A stretch of DNA of 64,000 nt, from NCBI GenBank assembly GCA_028023455.1, contig JAQFVV010006305.1, positions 1,789,001 to 1,853,000 of the forward strand, read 5' to 3'. A program made the translations under genes and the position numbers. Source of the DNA: Epiperipatus broadwayi (taxonomy: Eukaryota > Onychophora > Udeonychophora > Euonychophora > Peripatidae). The notes below the pieces were generated by a model. The model did no database searches, was not told the DNA's origin, and saw nothing but the letters and a program-made list of their open reading frames with translations. Positions within the stretch are counted from its first letter, which is position 1, and the number at the start of each line of letters is the position of its first letter. This document shows, piece by piece, positions 12,073 through 24,431 of this stretch.

Positions 12073-15000
12073 AAATTATATGTATATATTTATCAAAATA
12101 ATGAATGAAATATTAAGAAATAAGATTTATAATAAATTTTATTTTTAGAAAATTTAAGATAGCAAATTAGAGATGTGACGATAAAGATGAAACAAAAAAT
12201 TAACAAAATATATTTCATTGATTTAGTAACCATCATATTACAAAAAAAAAAAAAAATGTAAAAAAAAAAATCTTTTAGTGATATGCAAGAAAGAGAAATT
12301 GAGGCAAATTGTGAAAGTGAAGATATAACAATCAAATATAAATATTTTGTGAAAGAAAGAGTTAATGAAACCTATAAAAGGGTAATGAAAAAAAGAAAAA
12401 TTATTAAAATTGAATATATAAATATATGAAGAGGCCAAGATGATAGAGGTATGATTTGAATTAAAAGAGCAAATTAATAATGAGGGACATAGAGTGAGAT
12501 GTATTTAAGAAAAGAATAAGCCTTTTTGCAAAATTTATATTGGCAGTAGTTAAATAGAAAAAGGAATTCAAAATATTATATCATACAACATTAAATATTA
12601 AAGCAATACTCTTAATCTGAGAAAAGTTTTTGTATTTCTCATTATTAAGAATTCATGTTTTTTTTAAAAAAACAAAACAAAATGTTTAAGCTTGAGGACA
12701 GGTGAATAGTGAATCCCACCATGCCTGGAATGCACATTAAAGATGGTTACAGACTATTGCTATCTGTCCCTCTTCAGTCATGACATTAATGCTGAAATTA
12801 TCACAGATTGTAATCTGATTTTCAGCGTCCTATTGGCAGCACTGTCATCATATAACATCTGATTTTCATTATATTGTACCAGACACTCCACTTCTCTATA
12901 TTACCAAGGGCACCACTATGCCACTGTTGGCCTAGAAAATTTGATTTACAGTGATCAAAAAGTTAATGATGATGAATATAAATGCTTCCAGCTAGACACA
13001 GGGAGGGAAAGAAATTTTAAACTTGTTCAGACAATTGAGGGACAGGACACAGAAACAAACATCAGCCAAAACAAATATAATTATTAATAATTTTAAGTTT
13101 TATTAAATTCAAAAAATATTAATAAAAAAAAAAGAAATAAAATATATAAGTTTGAGCCAAATTCATCCATCTTCTTTGTCTGAGAGGGCAAGTGAATATT
13201 GTTGTATATCAAACACTTTGGCAGATAATTGTTTTATCACCTAAGAGTTAAAAGGAATTATTATGATCTTTCTGCCAGCAATCTATCCACTCAACTTCCA
13301 TTTTCCTTAATTAGAAATTTTAATAAAGACAAACTTGGATGGAAGTTAACAAATACTGCAGGGTGATCTTTCCTTAACTTGGTAAAAATATTGGGATAAA
13401 TAAGGATGTCTTATGTTCCTTAAACACTCATAAGAGCACATTTATGATTCATCCCTTAAAGCTACCTCCATGCAAGCAAAGAGAAAAGATTAGAACTTCT
13501 TAATCTTTAATGTAATAAATAAAAAGGAAATCTCAAAATTTCTATGGCTTTCAAGAAAAACAGAACTATTTAATCAATAAATCACCAGCCAAAAGATTCA
13601 AGGTCTGCAGGAAACACAAACACATATTAAACTAAATTAATTTCAACTCAAATAGAGAACAGGTGAGATAAAAAGAAAACTACTATCATCCAAAGCTTTT
13701 AACAACAATTAATAATAATAATAATAATAATGAAAAACAATGAGTATAAAATATTAACTCACAATACACTCTGACAAAGTGACAAAAATTGAAATCTTGA
13801 AAGGATTCTCTACAGTTTATGGGTTTTAAAAAAATAGATACAATAAAAGAGATATTTATAAATTACTAATAATATCTAAATTAATACTTATAAGCCTATC
13901 TTATGTTTGTATTCTTTTCTTTGGATATAAAATTTAGAGATTTAAGCCTAGTTAAAATAGAAGAATGTTCAGTTACCTTTCAGACTTCAGTTTTTCCATT
14001 TGATTTATTCCAGCAGTGTGTGCAAGATTTAGTTCTATTGGGATTATATTATGATGGTTTTTGATCTCTATTAATCTGGTCAGGAAGCATGAAGGCAATC
14101 TTTAGGATCAGTTTTGAACTATATATTTAGGATATGTTCATGATGACAGAATTTTGAACTCCAGGATTTGTATTGAAATGTTTTTAGCACTGCATACTTT
14201 TAATATGGTTTTTTAAGATGGGTAGGTTCTGCATTGTCATTTATGATTGTTTTCTTCCTTTCCTCCTAGTAGCAGTTAGCAATCTTCTATTAGCAGTCTT
14301 GACTTCACAATTTACAAGTAAACAGTAATCTGCAACTTTCAATTCACAATTCTTAATATGCAAATTTTAATTTGTAGGCCATAATTAGCACATAGTAAAT
14401 ATAAGATATCAGCAGTCCATGATTAGTAAATATAAAATATATCAGCAATCAAAAATTAGCAAATATAAAAAATATAAGACCTATTGTTATCTCCCACCAG
14501 ATCTTAAAATCTAATTGGGGCTCATCTTTATCTTTGGCCAGATGTTAATTAAAAGTTTTAACCAGGGCTATTTTTTTTATTTCTTGTTAGATCTTACTTA
14601 AAATTTTAACCAGGCTATCTTTTATCTTATGTTTTACTTTTTGAATACCAATTTTAATAAATTAGAAAATAAGTCTCAGCTTTTAAAACAGATTAAACCA
14701 AAAACAAAAACGAAAAGCATTTTCTCAATCAAAACTCTTTCAAATCAAAATATTTTTACGATTTCAAAATCTAATCGAGTACACATGTTATTGCACGTAT
14801 GCTTACAAACAAATATATATAATTTTAAATAAAATGTTCTCTTTAAAATCTTTATAGATATACATTTTAGTTTTGATTTGAGAAGGAATGATCCCGTTCA
14901 ATATATATATATGAAAATATTTCCAGTGCATACTGCTATGTGAAATAAATATCAAATCATTTCCAACATTAAAAAATGTTCAGTTACGTTTTTGAATTAA

Positions 15001-16134
15001 CTGTTTTGAGATGCTGACTCTAATATGTTTGTTCACTGAGGGCATAGCTGAAAATTTCTTAACGATTGAGGTGATTTGATATTATATATATGCATAAATG
15101 GGTGTTCTCCTGAAGTGAAATGGTTGAAAACTTTTTTGGTGCTCTCTATATAATTAAAAGTGGCTTTTTGGTATTGCATATAGCACCTTGTTTTACATCA
15201 AGTGCTATTTGAATTTGGATAATACTTCCATTTTCTTTGACTCTGATATTTTTCTATAAAATTGATTTAAATCATAATTTTTCGTATTTTCAACAATCAC
15301 ATGAAGTGTACACATGCCAAATACTTGCATAATATTTGTGGCAATAATTATACATTTTTATTTTTATATAAGTCATGTTTATAAAATTTGTGTCGTGGTT
15401 TTTTTTTTTAAGAAATTGTCATATAATTAGGTCTGACTAATACCTGATTTTTCAATTTGTATCATAAATAAAGAGTAAAATAAAAAGAAAAGCCAAAGGC
15501 GTTTGTCATACAGAATTTGACTAATGTAGTCATTATTATTACACTATTTTTCTACAGAGGGATATTACAGAAGTTTTTACTCTGTATTAAAATATTTAAA
15601 TATTATTTTTACTACCTGTTATTACACCATTGTAGGGTATGATTTATTTTATATGCTTTGAATCTTAAAAGATTTTCCATGAGTGGTAGAAAACAATCTC
15701 CTAGGAAAAATATTCTAATTAAAAAAATAAAGCATTAAGATTAGAATAGATTTAGGATTAGAGTTAATCAGAGTTAAGGATAGGGTTATTTTGAATAATA
15801 CTTAGAACATTTTATTTTGCAAGTATAGGATTTTTTTTTTTGGAGGGGAAATAATTTTTCCTTAAAAGATATTTTTGAATGACTTTTTTCATATTTCATA
15901 CATTTAGGTATAGTTTTTACATCATTTTAGCAATTATTATTATTTATCCACAAAAAAGTAATTTTTCTGATATATTATCATATTTTTTTAAAGAAAATGT
16001 TTACTAGTATGCCCTCTGGGATTTTTTTCCACAAATGAGTGAGCCATTGAACCATAACTAAGAAATAAGGAAGATATGGAAAATATTAAGCATCTACTAA
16101 TTGTCTGTAAATACTTACAAGCAGAAAGGGTATA
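12073..16134. other. AT-rich DNA with a GC-richer patch at 12680-12960
   Basis: No gene was recognised. The patch 12680-12960 is visibly less AT-rich, has no long ORF, and on the minus strand contains CTGAAGA (12771-12777 complement) before an ACAGA/TCTGT stem. That is a weak echo of the hammerhead-like motifs seen elsewhere. An (AAT)n run of about nine units lies near 13710-13735. Confidence 0.4.
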
Positions 16135-16410
16135 ATTAATGAAGTTGTGGGAGAATAAATATGAGTGATTATACAGAATGTGGATTCTTGGTCTTTATGC
16201 TGGGTTTGGAAAAAGATAAGGGAGATCTGGATATAAAAGCCATGGAGTGGATAAAGATGATTTTATGAAAATGGGATAGATAAGAATATGGGAAAAATTT
16301 AGGATGGGGAATGGAAAGGGATAGTAAGGTGGCTAACAGGTTTTTCTGGGGATAGTGGCTGAGAGATTCCTGATTTCAATTAAGGATTAACCATATCACA
16401 TCACATCGCA
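16135..16410 (-). repeat. Dispersed repeat, copy 1
   Basis: The reverse complement of this segment aligns by eye with 45648-45932. Shared blocks include AAAAACCTGTTA, TCCATTCCCCA, ATCTCCCTTATCTTT and CACAACTTCATTA. Both copies begin with a GATGTGATGTGAT-like motif. No coding function is evident. The second copy abuts a family D hammerhead-like repeat, so it may be the body of that element. Confidence 0.7.
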
Positions 16411-17876
16411 ATAAACATAACATAAAAGTAAATATTTGAATAAAATATATATAATATTAAAATAGCACAAATAATAAATTTATGAAAATTTTGCATTTAA
16501 ATATATATATAATATTTATTGTTTATATTACATTAATATTATATTTGGTATTTTATTTATATATTTAGGGTTATATTAGAATAAAGGCTACAAAGGAATA
16601 ACAAACATAACTTTTTATATAATGCATGACACTACTTTATTACTCTACAATTATAAATAACAAGTTATGTGAAAATAAAGGCTACTAAGCTCAAATAATA
16701 CAACCAAATAAGAAAAAAAGTATTTAATTAATAAATTTTTTATATTTTATCTTGAAGTTGTTTCAATAATAAATATATATAATATTAAAATTAAACATAA
16801 CATCATTGGTAATGGTATGTTGAGAACCAAATGCTGCTATTTTGTCACTAGCCATGTAAAAAAATACTACAAAATAAAAAAGAACAAAACTGTTTAATTA
16901 ATGAATAGTACTTGCAATCAAGTAGTTGGTTGCAGACAGTTGTGGGTTTGCCTCCTGGATGATGATATGACATATGAAAAAAAATAGTATAATTTTCCCT
17001 TTTATTTGTGTTATTTAATGAAAAAACCAAAATAGTAAACAAATTTCTGTGTTTGTACTTCTGATGATTAGTGAGGATAAACATTTGGATGGATTATGAG
17101 ATCACAAATCTCTTTATTCACTTATTTATTGTTCAAACAATTGCAAGATAAAAATTCTCACATTTGGTTTTGATATTGTTTAGTGAAAAAAACGGAAAAA
17201 CTATGCAAAAGTTCTCAGTTATATTTATGACAATCAGTGAGACAAAACATTTGGACAGGTTATGAGGTCACAAAAATTTTCGATTTACTGTTATTTAAAT
17301 ATAAAATTTTTACATATTCATTGTTCATATCATTTAAAGTTATATATATATTTTACTCACATAATTACTGATATGATCACAAATGAATTCATTAAAAAAC
17401 TGAAAAAAATAAGAAAAGGTCAGCTGCTGTACTTTTGATGACTTTGTTTAATATTGTATGTATTTTATTTATATATTTATTGTTAAGCATGAGATCACAA
17501 TTACTGTTACTATTATATATTTTAAATATAAAATTCTCACATTTATTGTTTGTCAATATCAAATTATAAAGCAGTTATTACCCACCAGCCAGGATTATAG
17601 TAGTTTTTTAAAAAAAACAACAAAAAAAAATGGACACATCACAGAATAATATAAAAATCGGATATAAACAGTGGTACATTAGTTTTTAATAATTTTGTTG
17701 AAAGGGGATAATGAAATGTTCCTAGACGGTGATTTATTAATATGATCCGGGTATATAATTCAGTTTCGTTTCTTCATTATATTTATATCTGTACATTATG
17801 GGTTATCTTGTAAATTTTTTATGAGCTTATAGGTGGACACCTGTTGTAAGATTTTTTTAACAATTTTTGTTCGTCA
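16411..17876. repeat. AT-rich region with diverged ~200-bp tandem copies
   Basis: Between about 17040 and 17560 the block GATGATTAGTGAG..AAACATTTGGA..GGTTATGAGRTCACAA recurs two or three times at roughly 170-270-bp spacing, each followed by AAAATTCTCACAT-like sequence. The copies are strongly diverged. No coding sequence was recognised. Confidence 0.4.
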
Positions 17877-18060
17877 CTAGGAATGTGAAACAGTAAGTCG
17901 CTTTGCAGATCTTCGTTTCACCTTTCTCACCACCTGTTTCCTAACCTCATGCGCCTTAGTTTGAGCTACCCAATCTGATCGCAGTGTGTCCGCAATACAC
18001 TTATATACCGAAAATCCGCTAATTTTAAACCACGAGCACAATGCTCGTATTATATATATA
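17877..18060 (-). CDS. Partial ORF, unidentified C-terminus next to assembly gap
   Basis: On the minus strand a frame is open from the gap edge (18060) to a TAG stop at 17877-17879, about 60 codons. The last part reads KISGFSVYKCIADTLRSDW, VAQTKAHEVRKQVVRKVKRR and SAKRLTVSHS. It is markedly GC-richer than its surroundings, has ordinary residue composition unlike spurious AT-rich ORFs, and ends in a basic tail. I do not recognise the family. It could be the last exon of a host gene or the end of a transposon protein. The upstream part lies in the 500-N gap, so the start is unknown. Confidence 0.4.
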
Positions 18061-18560
18061 NNNNNNNNNNNNNNNNNNNNNNNNNNNNNNNNNNNNNNNN
18101 NNNNNNNNNNNNNNNNNNNNNNNNNNNNNNNNNNNNNNNNNNNNNNNNNNNNNNNNNNNNNNNNNNNNNNNNNNNNNNNNNNNNNNNNNNNNNNNNNNNN
18201 NNNNNNNNNNNNNNNNNNNNNNNNNNNNNNNNNNNNNNNNNNNNNNNNNNNNNNNNNNNNNNNNNNNNNNNNNNNNNNNNNNNNNNNNNNNNNNNNNNNN
18301 NNNNNNNNNNNNNNNNNNNNNNNNNNNNNNNNNNNNNNNNNNNNNNNNNNNNNNNNNNNNNNNNNNNNNNNNNNNNNNNNNNNNNNNNNNNNNNNNNNNN
18401 NNNNNNNNNNNNNNNNNNNNNNNNNNNNNNNNNNNNNNNNNNNNNNNNNNNNNNNNNNNNNNNNNNNNNNNNNNNNNNNNNNNNNNNNNNNNNNNNNNNN
18501 NNNNNNNNNNNNNNNNNNNNNNNNNNNNNNNNNNNNNNNNNNNNNNNNNNNNNNNNNNNN
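18061..18560. other. Assembly gap of 500 Ns
   Basis: Exactly 500 N characters are present, so the length is probably a placeholder. The left arm of the PLE-1 inverted repeat begins directly at its right edge. Confidence 0.99.
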
Positions 18561-18651
18561 ATATCAACAAATAAAAATCCTTCTCCTTTTTTTTTCAAAA
18601 ACTTTATTTTTTATCTCAATACTGAACATATATATATACATATTCAAAACT

Positions 18652-18694
18652 CCAACGTTTCAACTGTTTTATCTCATACAGTCATTTCAAGGAT
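18652..18694 (-). ncRNA. Hairpin/GAAACGTT motif in PLE-1 3' region (left arm)
   Basis: On the minus strand CCTTGAAATGACTG is followed, after a 12-base loop, by CAGTTGAAACGTTGG. The ACTG/CAGT pairing followed by GAAAC resembles stem II plus the GAAA half of a hammerhead. The CUGANGA half is not conserved. Confidence 0.3.
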
Positions 18695-19089
18695 CTGCAA
18701 CAATATTAAATACATATCAACAAATAAATCTCAATTACATAAAACTTCTCTTACATTAACATAATAACAAACATATTAAACATATAGAAATATATTTTAC
18801 TTACAGCTTTCTCCCACTGCTATATTTTATTACTCTTTTTTTTTATTTACATTGTTTAATTACAAATATATCTTAAAATCATCCAAGAAACTTTCTATAC
18901 AAATTTAAATACCAACTCTAATTTCCAAAACCTCCCCTTTCATAAATTTTATCTAAAACCCATCTTTAAAACTACATATTCTAAACTATATATTTAAATG
19001 AATATAAAACAAATTTAAACATTCTCCCCTCTCTCTCTCTTTATACAAAAAACTTCTAACAATTTACCTAAACCCATTAAGCATTTATT

Positions 19090-20901
19090 TTAATTATACA
19101 GTAATTTATATTCCTTATCTACTCCATTAATTCTATTTAGAGTAGGATTATATTTTTTTATAAAAAAATTCTTTAACCATCCTTTCCCTGTAATTTTAAC
19201 CCTTTCTAACATTTTAATACTAAATTCTTTATGACCTAAACCTTTACAATGAATGTAAATATTTGAATTTTTGTCATACAAATGTTGTCTAAGTCTAGTT
19301 TTTAATTTATTCTTAGTTGTACCAATATATGAAACCTTACCCCCCCCTCTTACAATTTAAACATTCAACTAAATATATTCCATTCATTTTGTCAGTTTCT
19401 ATATTTTTTGTATCATTGATTAAATTTCCTAAATTCAATTTCTTTTTATATACTGGTTTAATAATTAACCTACTTTCCCCTTTGTATTTATTATTTATAC
19501 TTTTTATAATCTTTTTAATCTTCATAAAAGTATCTCTAGAAACATTGTAACTATTATATATAAAATTATTTACATCTTTCCCATTGTTTCTCTTCTTTAT
19601 TATTTTTTAAGATTTCTTTTATTACATAATTTATCAATAATTTTAACTGGATAATTATTTTTTATACCTTCCTCTTTTATATTACTAATTTCTTTTATAA
19701 ACAATTTTTCTTCAGAACATAAATTAATTGCTCTGTTTATCCTATTATTAATAATATTAATTTTATGTTCATATTCAATATCTGAATCCCAACTACTTAA
19801 CAAACCATAAAAAGTTTCTTTCTGAATACACTTGTTTCAATAGCAACCTTACAATTTCTAATAACTTTTTTTATTACAACATCCATATAAGTAATTACAT
19901 TATTTTTCTCTTTTTCCATAGTAAAACTAATGTCATCATCAATTGAATTAATATACCTTATAAAACATTCAGATTTTCTATAATTGCCATTGAACACTAA
20001 AAAATAATCATCAACATACCTAACTCAAAAAACAGGCTTATATTTTGTAACACAAAAATATTTATCTTCATAATCATCCATAAATATAGCAGCTAACAAT
20101 CCACTCATACTATTCCCCATACTCAATCCTTTACATTGTCTATAATATACTTCATCATATTTAAATACCACATCTTTACAACAAATATTTAACATATCAT
20201 TCAATTGATTACATTCCATTTTTATACTCTTATTAGTATCTTTAATATATCTATTCAATATTATATCAAATGCCTTATGTGGTACAATATTCGTGTACAT
20301 ACTACATATATCAAGTTTAGCAAAAAACACATTTTTATACTTATTTCAGATCGGAAGAGCACACTTCTAAAAACATTACATAGTCCTTAGAATTACTTAC
20401 ATTATTTTCTTTTTTATTTCACCATATTTTTTAAAAATTTTATTATATAACCATTTAGACAAATTTTCATAATACGAATCCACATTACTAATAATAGGTC
20501 TTAATGGTATACCTAATTTATGTATTTTAGGTATCCCATATATACTTGCATCTTTAAAATCTATTCTTTTTAACCTAAATACATCCATTTTATTAATATA
20601 GTTTTTATTATACATATCAGTTATAATCCTATTAATCATTTTATTTTTTTCTATACCATCATTCTTTTTAATTCTTTCAAAACAATCCTCATCCAATAAT
20701 TTTTTTCATTTTTTCATCATATTCTTTCCTCATCATAATTACCATACTAGATGTCTTATCTCCTCTCAAAAATAACATATCTTTATATTTACTTTTAATT
20801 TGACTAATAACTCTCCTTTCATGTTCATTTTCATATTTATACTCCAAATTACTTATCATATTATATTCCAACTCTTCCATTTTGTATTGAAACTCTCTCA
20901 C
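19090..20901 (-). pseudogene. PLE-1 reverse transcriptase/GIY-YIG, broken copy
   Basis: The product would be the single Penelope protein: reverse transcriptase, then GIY-YIG nuclease. Open pieces occur in order on the minus strand at 20901-20689 (N-terminal region), 20696-20397 (GIPKIHKLGIPLRPIIS), 20330-20025 (AKLDICSMYTN, QCKGLSMGNSM), 19997-19797, 19803-19600, 19525-19337 (NGIYLVECLNC) and 19281-19090. At 20023-20025 a Trp codon before RYVDD has become TGA. The part between 20331 and 20396 is disrupted by adapter-like bases. Other breaks are 1-base shifts in A/T runs. Most segments broken here are open in the plus-strand copy, and the reverse also holds. Confidence 0.9.
20348..20371 (+). 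other. Illumina TruSeq-adapter-like sequence (assembly artefact)
   Basis: Seventeen bases, AGATCGGAAGAGCACAC, are identical to the start of the common TruSeq adapter. The next seven match except at two positions, giving about 22 of 24. The corresponding place in the other arm (near 21540-21595) has ordinary PLE-1 coding sequence, and the bases up to about 20397 are also disturbed relative to it. This is best read as adapter read-through left in the assembly, not biology. Confidence 0.9.
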
Positions 20902-20920
20902 ATCATATCTATTTTTTATC

Positions 20921-21021
20921 TTTTTTTTATTTTATTTTGAAATTGAGGCAAAAATAAATTATTAATTGATAAAATTAGGGAAATTAATAATAATAGCTTA
21001 AATATGTATAATGGTTATAAG
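20921..21021. other. Central spacer between PLE-1 arms
   Basis: About 100 bp of AT-rich DNA separates the two head-to-head arms. A sequence like TAGGGAAATTAATAATAATA lies within it, with no coding and no clear palindrome. It probably belongs to the 5' leader of one copy, since the two copies would then be truncated at different points. Confidence 0.5.
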
Positions 21022-21041
21022 AAAGATAAAAATATGATATG

Positions 21042-22849
21042 ATGTTGAGAGAGTTTCAATACAAAATGGAAGAGTTGGAATATAATATGATAAGTAATTT
21101 GGAGTATAAATATGAAAATGAACATGAAAGGAGAGTTATTAGTCAAATTAAAAGTAAATATAAAGATATGTTATTTTTGAGAGGAGATAAGACATCTAGT
21201 ATGGTAATTATGACGAGGAAAGAATATGATGAAAAAATTATTGGATGAGGATTGTTTTGAAAGAATTAAAAAGAATGATGGTATAGAAAAAAATAAAATG
21301 ATTAATAGGATTATAACTGATATGTATAATAAAAACTATATTAATAAAGTGGATGTATTTAGGTTAAAAAGAATGGATTTTAAAGATGCAAGTATATATG
21401 GGATACCTAAAATACATAAATTAGGTATACCATTAAGACCTATTATTAGTAATGTGGATTCGTATTACGAAAATTTGTCTAAATGGTTATATAATAAAAT
21501 TTTTAAAAAATATGGTGAAATAAAAAAAGAAAATAATGTAAATAATTCATATGATTTTGTAAGGACTTTAAAAGTTTTTTTAGAGGGAAATAAGTATAAA
21601 AATGTGTTTTTTGCTAAACTTGATATATGTAGTATGTACACGAATATTGTACCACATAAGGCATTTGATATAATATTGAATAGATATATTAAAGATACTA
21701 ATAAGAGTATAAAAATGGAATGTAATCAATTGTATGATATGTTAAATATTTGTTGTAAAGATGTGGTATTTAAATATGATGAAGTATATTATAGACAATG
21801 TAAAGGATTGAGTATGGGGAATAGTATGAGTGGATTGTTAGCTGCTATATTTATGGATGATTATGAAGATAAATATTTTTGTGTTACAAAATATAAGCCT
21901 GTTTTTTGGGTTAGGTATGTTGATGATTATTTTTTAGTGTTCAATGGCAATTATAGAAAATCTGAATGTTTTATAAGGTATATTAATTCAATTGATGATG
22001 ACATTAGTTTTACTATGGAAAAAGAAAAAATAATGTAATTACTTATATGGATGTTATAATAAAAAAAGTTATTAAAAATTGTAAGGTTGATATTGAAACT
22101 AGTGTATTCAGAAAAGAAACTTTTTATGGTTTGTTAAGTAGTTGGGATTCAGATATTGAATATGAACATAAAATTAATATTATTAATAATAGGATAAACA
22201 GAGCAATTAATTTATGTTCTGAAGAAAAATTGTTTATAAAAGAAATTAGTAATATAAAAGAGGAAGGTATAAAAAATAATTATCCAGTTAAAATTATTGA
22301 TAAATTATGTAATAAAAGAAATATTAAAAAAATAATAAAGAAGAGAAACAATGGGAAAGATGTAAATAATTTTATATATAATAGTTACAATGTTTCTAGA
22401 GATACTTTTATGAAGATTAAAAAGATTATAAAAAGTATAAATAATAAATACAAAGGGGAAAGTAGGTTAATTATTAAACCAGTATATAAAAAGAAATTGA
22501 ATTTAGGAAATTTAATCAATGATACAAAAAATATAGAAACTGACAAAATGAATGGAATATATTTAGTTGAATGTTTAAATTGTAAGAGGGAGGGGGGTAA
22601 GGTTTCATATATTGGTACAACTAAGAATAAATTAAAAACTAGACTTAGACAACATTTGTATGACAAAAATTCAAATATTTACATTCATTGTAAAGGTTTA
22701 GGTCATAAAGAATTTAGTATTAAAATGTTAGAAAGGGTTAAAAATTACAGGGAAAGGATGGTTAAAGAATTTTTTTATATAAAAAATATAATCCTACTCT
22801 AAATAGAATTAATGGAGTAGATAAGGAATATAAATTACTGTATAATTAA
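21042..22849 (+). pseudogene. PLE-1 reverse transcriptase/GIY-YIG, three frameshifts
   Basis: The encoded protein (about 600 residues) would copy PLE RNA at a GIY-YIG-nicked target. It reads from MREFQYKMEEL (21042). The core RT motifs are KASIYGIPKIHK-like (about 21385-21420), AKLDICSMYTN (about 21613-21645), QCKGLSMGNSM (about 21795) and the catalytic RYVDDYF box (YVDD codons 21915-21926). The GIY-YIG domain follows, with GIYLVECLNC near 22554 and SYIGTTKNKLKTRLRQH near 22603-22655. The stop is at 22847-22849. Single-base shifts near 21230, 22030 and 22790 break the frame. It is short for the family (usually over 700 residues). All breaks are in A/T runs, so some could be sequencing errors. 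Confidence 0.92.
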
Positions 22850-23255
22850 AATAAATGCTTAATGGGTTTAGGTAAATTGTTAGAAGTTTTTTTGTATAAA
22901 AGAGAGAGAGAGGGGGGGGAATGTTTAAATTTGTTTTATATTCATTTAAATATATAGTTTAGGAATGTAGTTTTAAGATGGGTTTTAGATAAAATTTAAA
23001 GAAAGGGGGAGGTTTTTGGAAATTAGAGTTGGTATTTAAATTTGTATAGAAAGTTTCTTGGATGATTTTAAGATATATTTGTAATTAAACAATGTAAATA
23101 AAAAAAAAAAGAGTAATAAAATATAGCAGTGGGAGAAAGCTGTAAGTAAAATATATTTCTATATGTTTAATATGTTTGTTATTATGTTAATGTAAGAGAA
23201 AGTTTTTATGTAATTGAAGTTTATTTGTTGATATGTATTTAATATTGTTGCAGAT

Positions 23256-23300
23256 CCTTGAAAATGACTGTATGAGATAAAACAGTTGAAACGTTGGAGT
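23256..23300 (+). ncRNA. Hairpin/GAAACGTT motif in PLE-1 3' region (right arm)
   Basis: CCTTGAAAATGACTG, a 12-base loop and CAGTTGAAACGTTGG mirror the left-arm motif. The stem ACTG/CAGT and the trailing GAAAC resemble a hammerhead's stem II and core. The 5' core half departs from CUGANGA, so activity is doubtful. Confidence 0.3.
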
Positions 23301-23395
23301 TTTGTATATTAATGTATATATATGTTCAGTATTGAGATAAAAAATAAAGTTTTTGAAAAGAAAAAAGGAGAAGGATTTTTTATTTGTTGATATTA

Positions 23396-24431
23396 TTGTA
23401 GAACATATATATTTTAAAAGAAAAAGTGGATGTACCTTTGCTGTGTTATTATATTTTATGTATATATATACATGTATATTGTATAAATAGCTCAAATTAT
23501 TCTATTGTATATTTGCACTTACTAATTTACAACAAATTTATTGATGTTATAAAATAAATATTAGATGGATAAATTATTATATAATGTGTTATTTTATTAA
23601 AAACAAGATCCTCCCTCTCCCTCCTAAGTGTAGTTTCCCACATAAGAGTATACGATTAAAAATAAAGTTGGAGAAATTAACTATTTTTACAAAAGTAGTG
23701 GTAAAAAAACTGATTGGCAATTACTATTATATATCATTTTAATTGAAATTTAATTATGACATTATATAATCTATTTAAAAAATTATATTTTAAAACAACT
23801 TAAATATTAAAATCAATTTATAAAAAAAAATGCAAAATTAATAATTTTAAAAATGTTTAAATATTTTATTTTTAATTTTTATTTTATGATAATGATCATA
23901 TTTTCTCAGCTTTATTTTATAATATGGTATATTAGTTTTATGGAATATATAATATGTTAATTTTAACATTCTGTGAATTGAGTCAAAACTGCATCTTCAA
24001 TCAAATGAAAAAATATTCAATATGGCATCTGCAATAGAAAATCAGAAATTTAAATGTAATGTACATATAATTCATTGCTGTATATGTTGTAAAGTTCCAT
24101 TTTCGTGAAAATTAAAATAAAATTTTTGAAGGCATAAAATAAAAATGTAAACGTATTTTAATAAAAATCAGCCATATCACATCAGAACTTCAACTTTTTT
24201 GCTTGAAATTTTTTTTATTTTGATGCTATACTCTAATGCTGTTTTACACCTTGAAGTGAAAATTGAAATCAAATTTTCAAAACAAAAACAAACTATAACT
24301 AATTAAAATATTATGTACTTCTACTTTTTCATTTGAATTTTTTTTTTATACCATTGGACAGCTTTTCAATACTGCTTTTCAGAAAGAATGTAGAATATTT
24401 TGAATATGTATATATTTTATTTCAACTAATG
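23396..24431. other. AT-rich DNA, nothing recognised
   Basis: No coding region or transposon end was identified between the PLE-1 pair and the solo LTR. Confidence 0.5.

Larger units (their letters stand above)
18561..20920 (-). mobile_element. Penelope-like element PLE-1, left (minus-strand) copy
   Basis: This arm is a near-identical inverted copy of 21022-23395, with about 100 bp between the arms. The outer end (18561 onward) is the element's 3' region with an AATAAAG-like tail, read on the minus strand, and runs into the assembly gap. Head-to-head paired copies are often seen for Penelope-like elements. The arms differ by scattered substitutions, small indels and the adapter-like block at 20348-20371. 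Confidence 0.93.
21022..23395 (+). mobile_element. Penelope-like element PLE-1, right (plus-strand) copy
   Basis: The plus-strand partner of 18561-20920 contains a short leader, the RT/GIY-YIG coding region and a roughly 540-bp 3' region. That region has a purine-rich tract near 22904-22919, a hairpin followed by GAAACGTTGG and an AATAAAG tail. The homology to the left arm ends near 23395 at TTTGTTGATAT. No target duplication can be checked because the other outer boundary is in the gap. Confidence 0.93.

Noticed and set aside
12093-12438. Two overlapping minus-strand frames with hydrophobic runs
   Set aside because: Phe/Ile/Leu-rich translation of A-rich DNA. The apparent membrane segments are a composition effect.
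12751-12777. Hammerhead-like CTGAAGA with ACAGA/TCTGT stem on the minus strand
   Set aside because: The GAAA strand is missing, so it falls short of the standard used for the other motifs.
17986-18759. Open frames spanning the N block
   Set aside because: Runs of unknown bases give apparent open frames. They carry no coding evidence.
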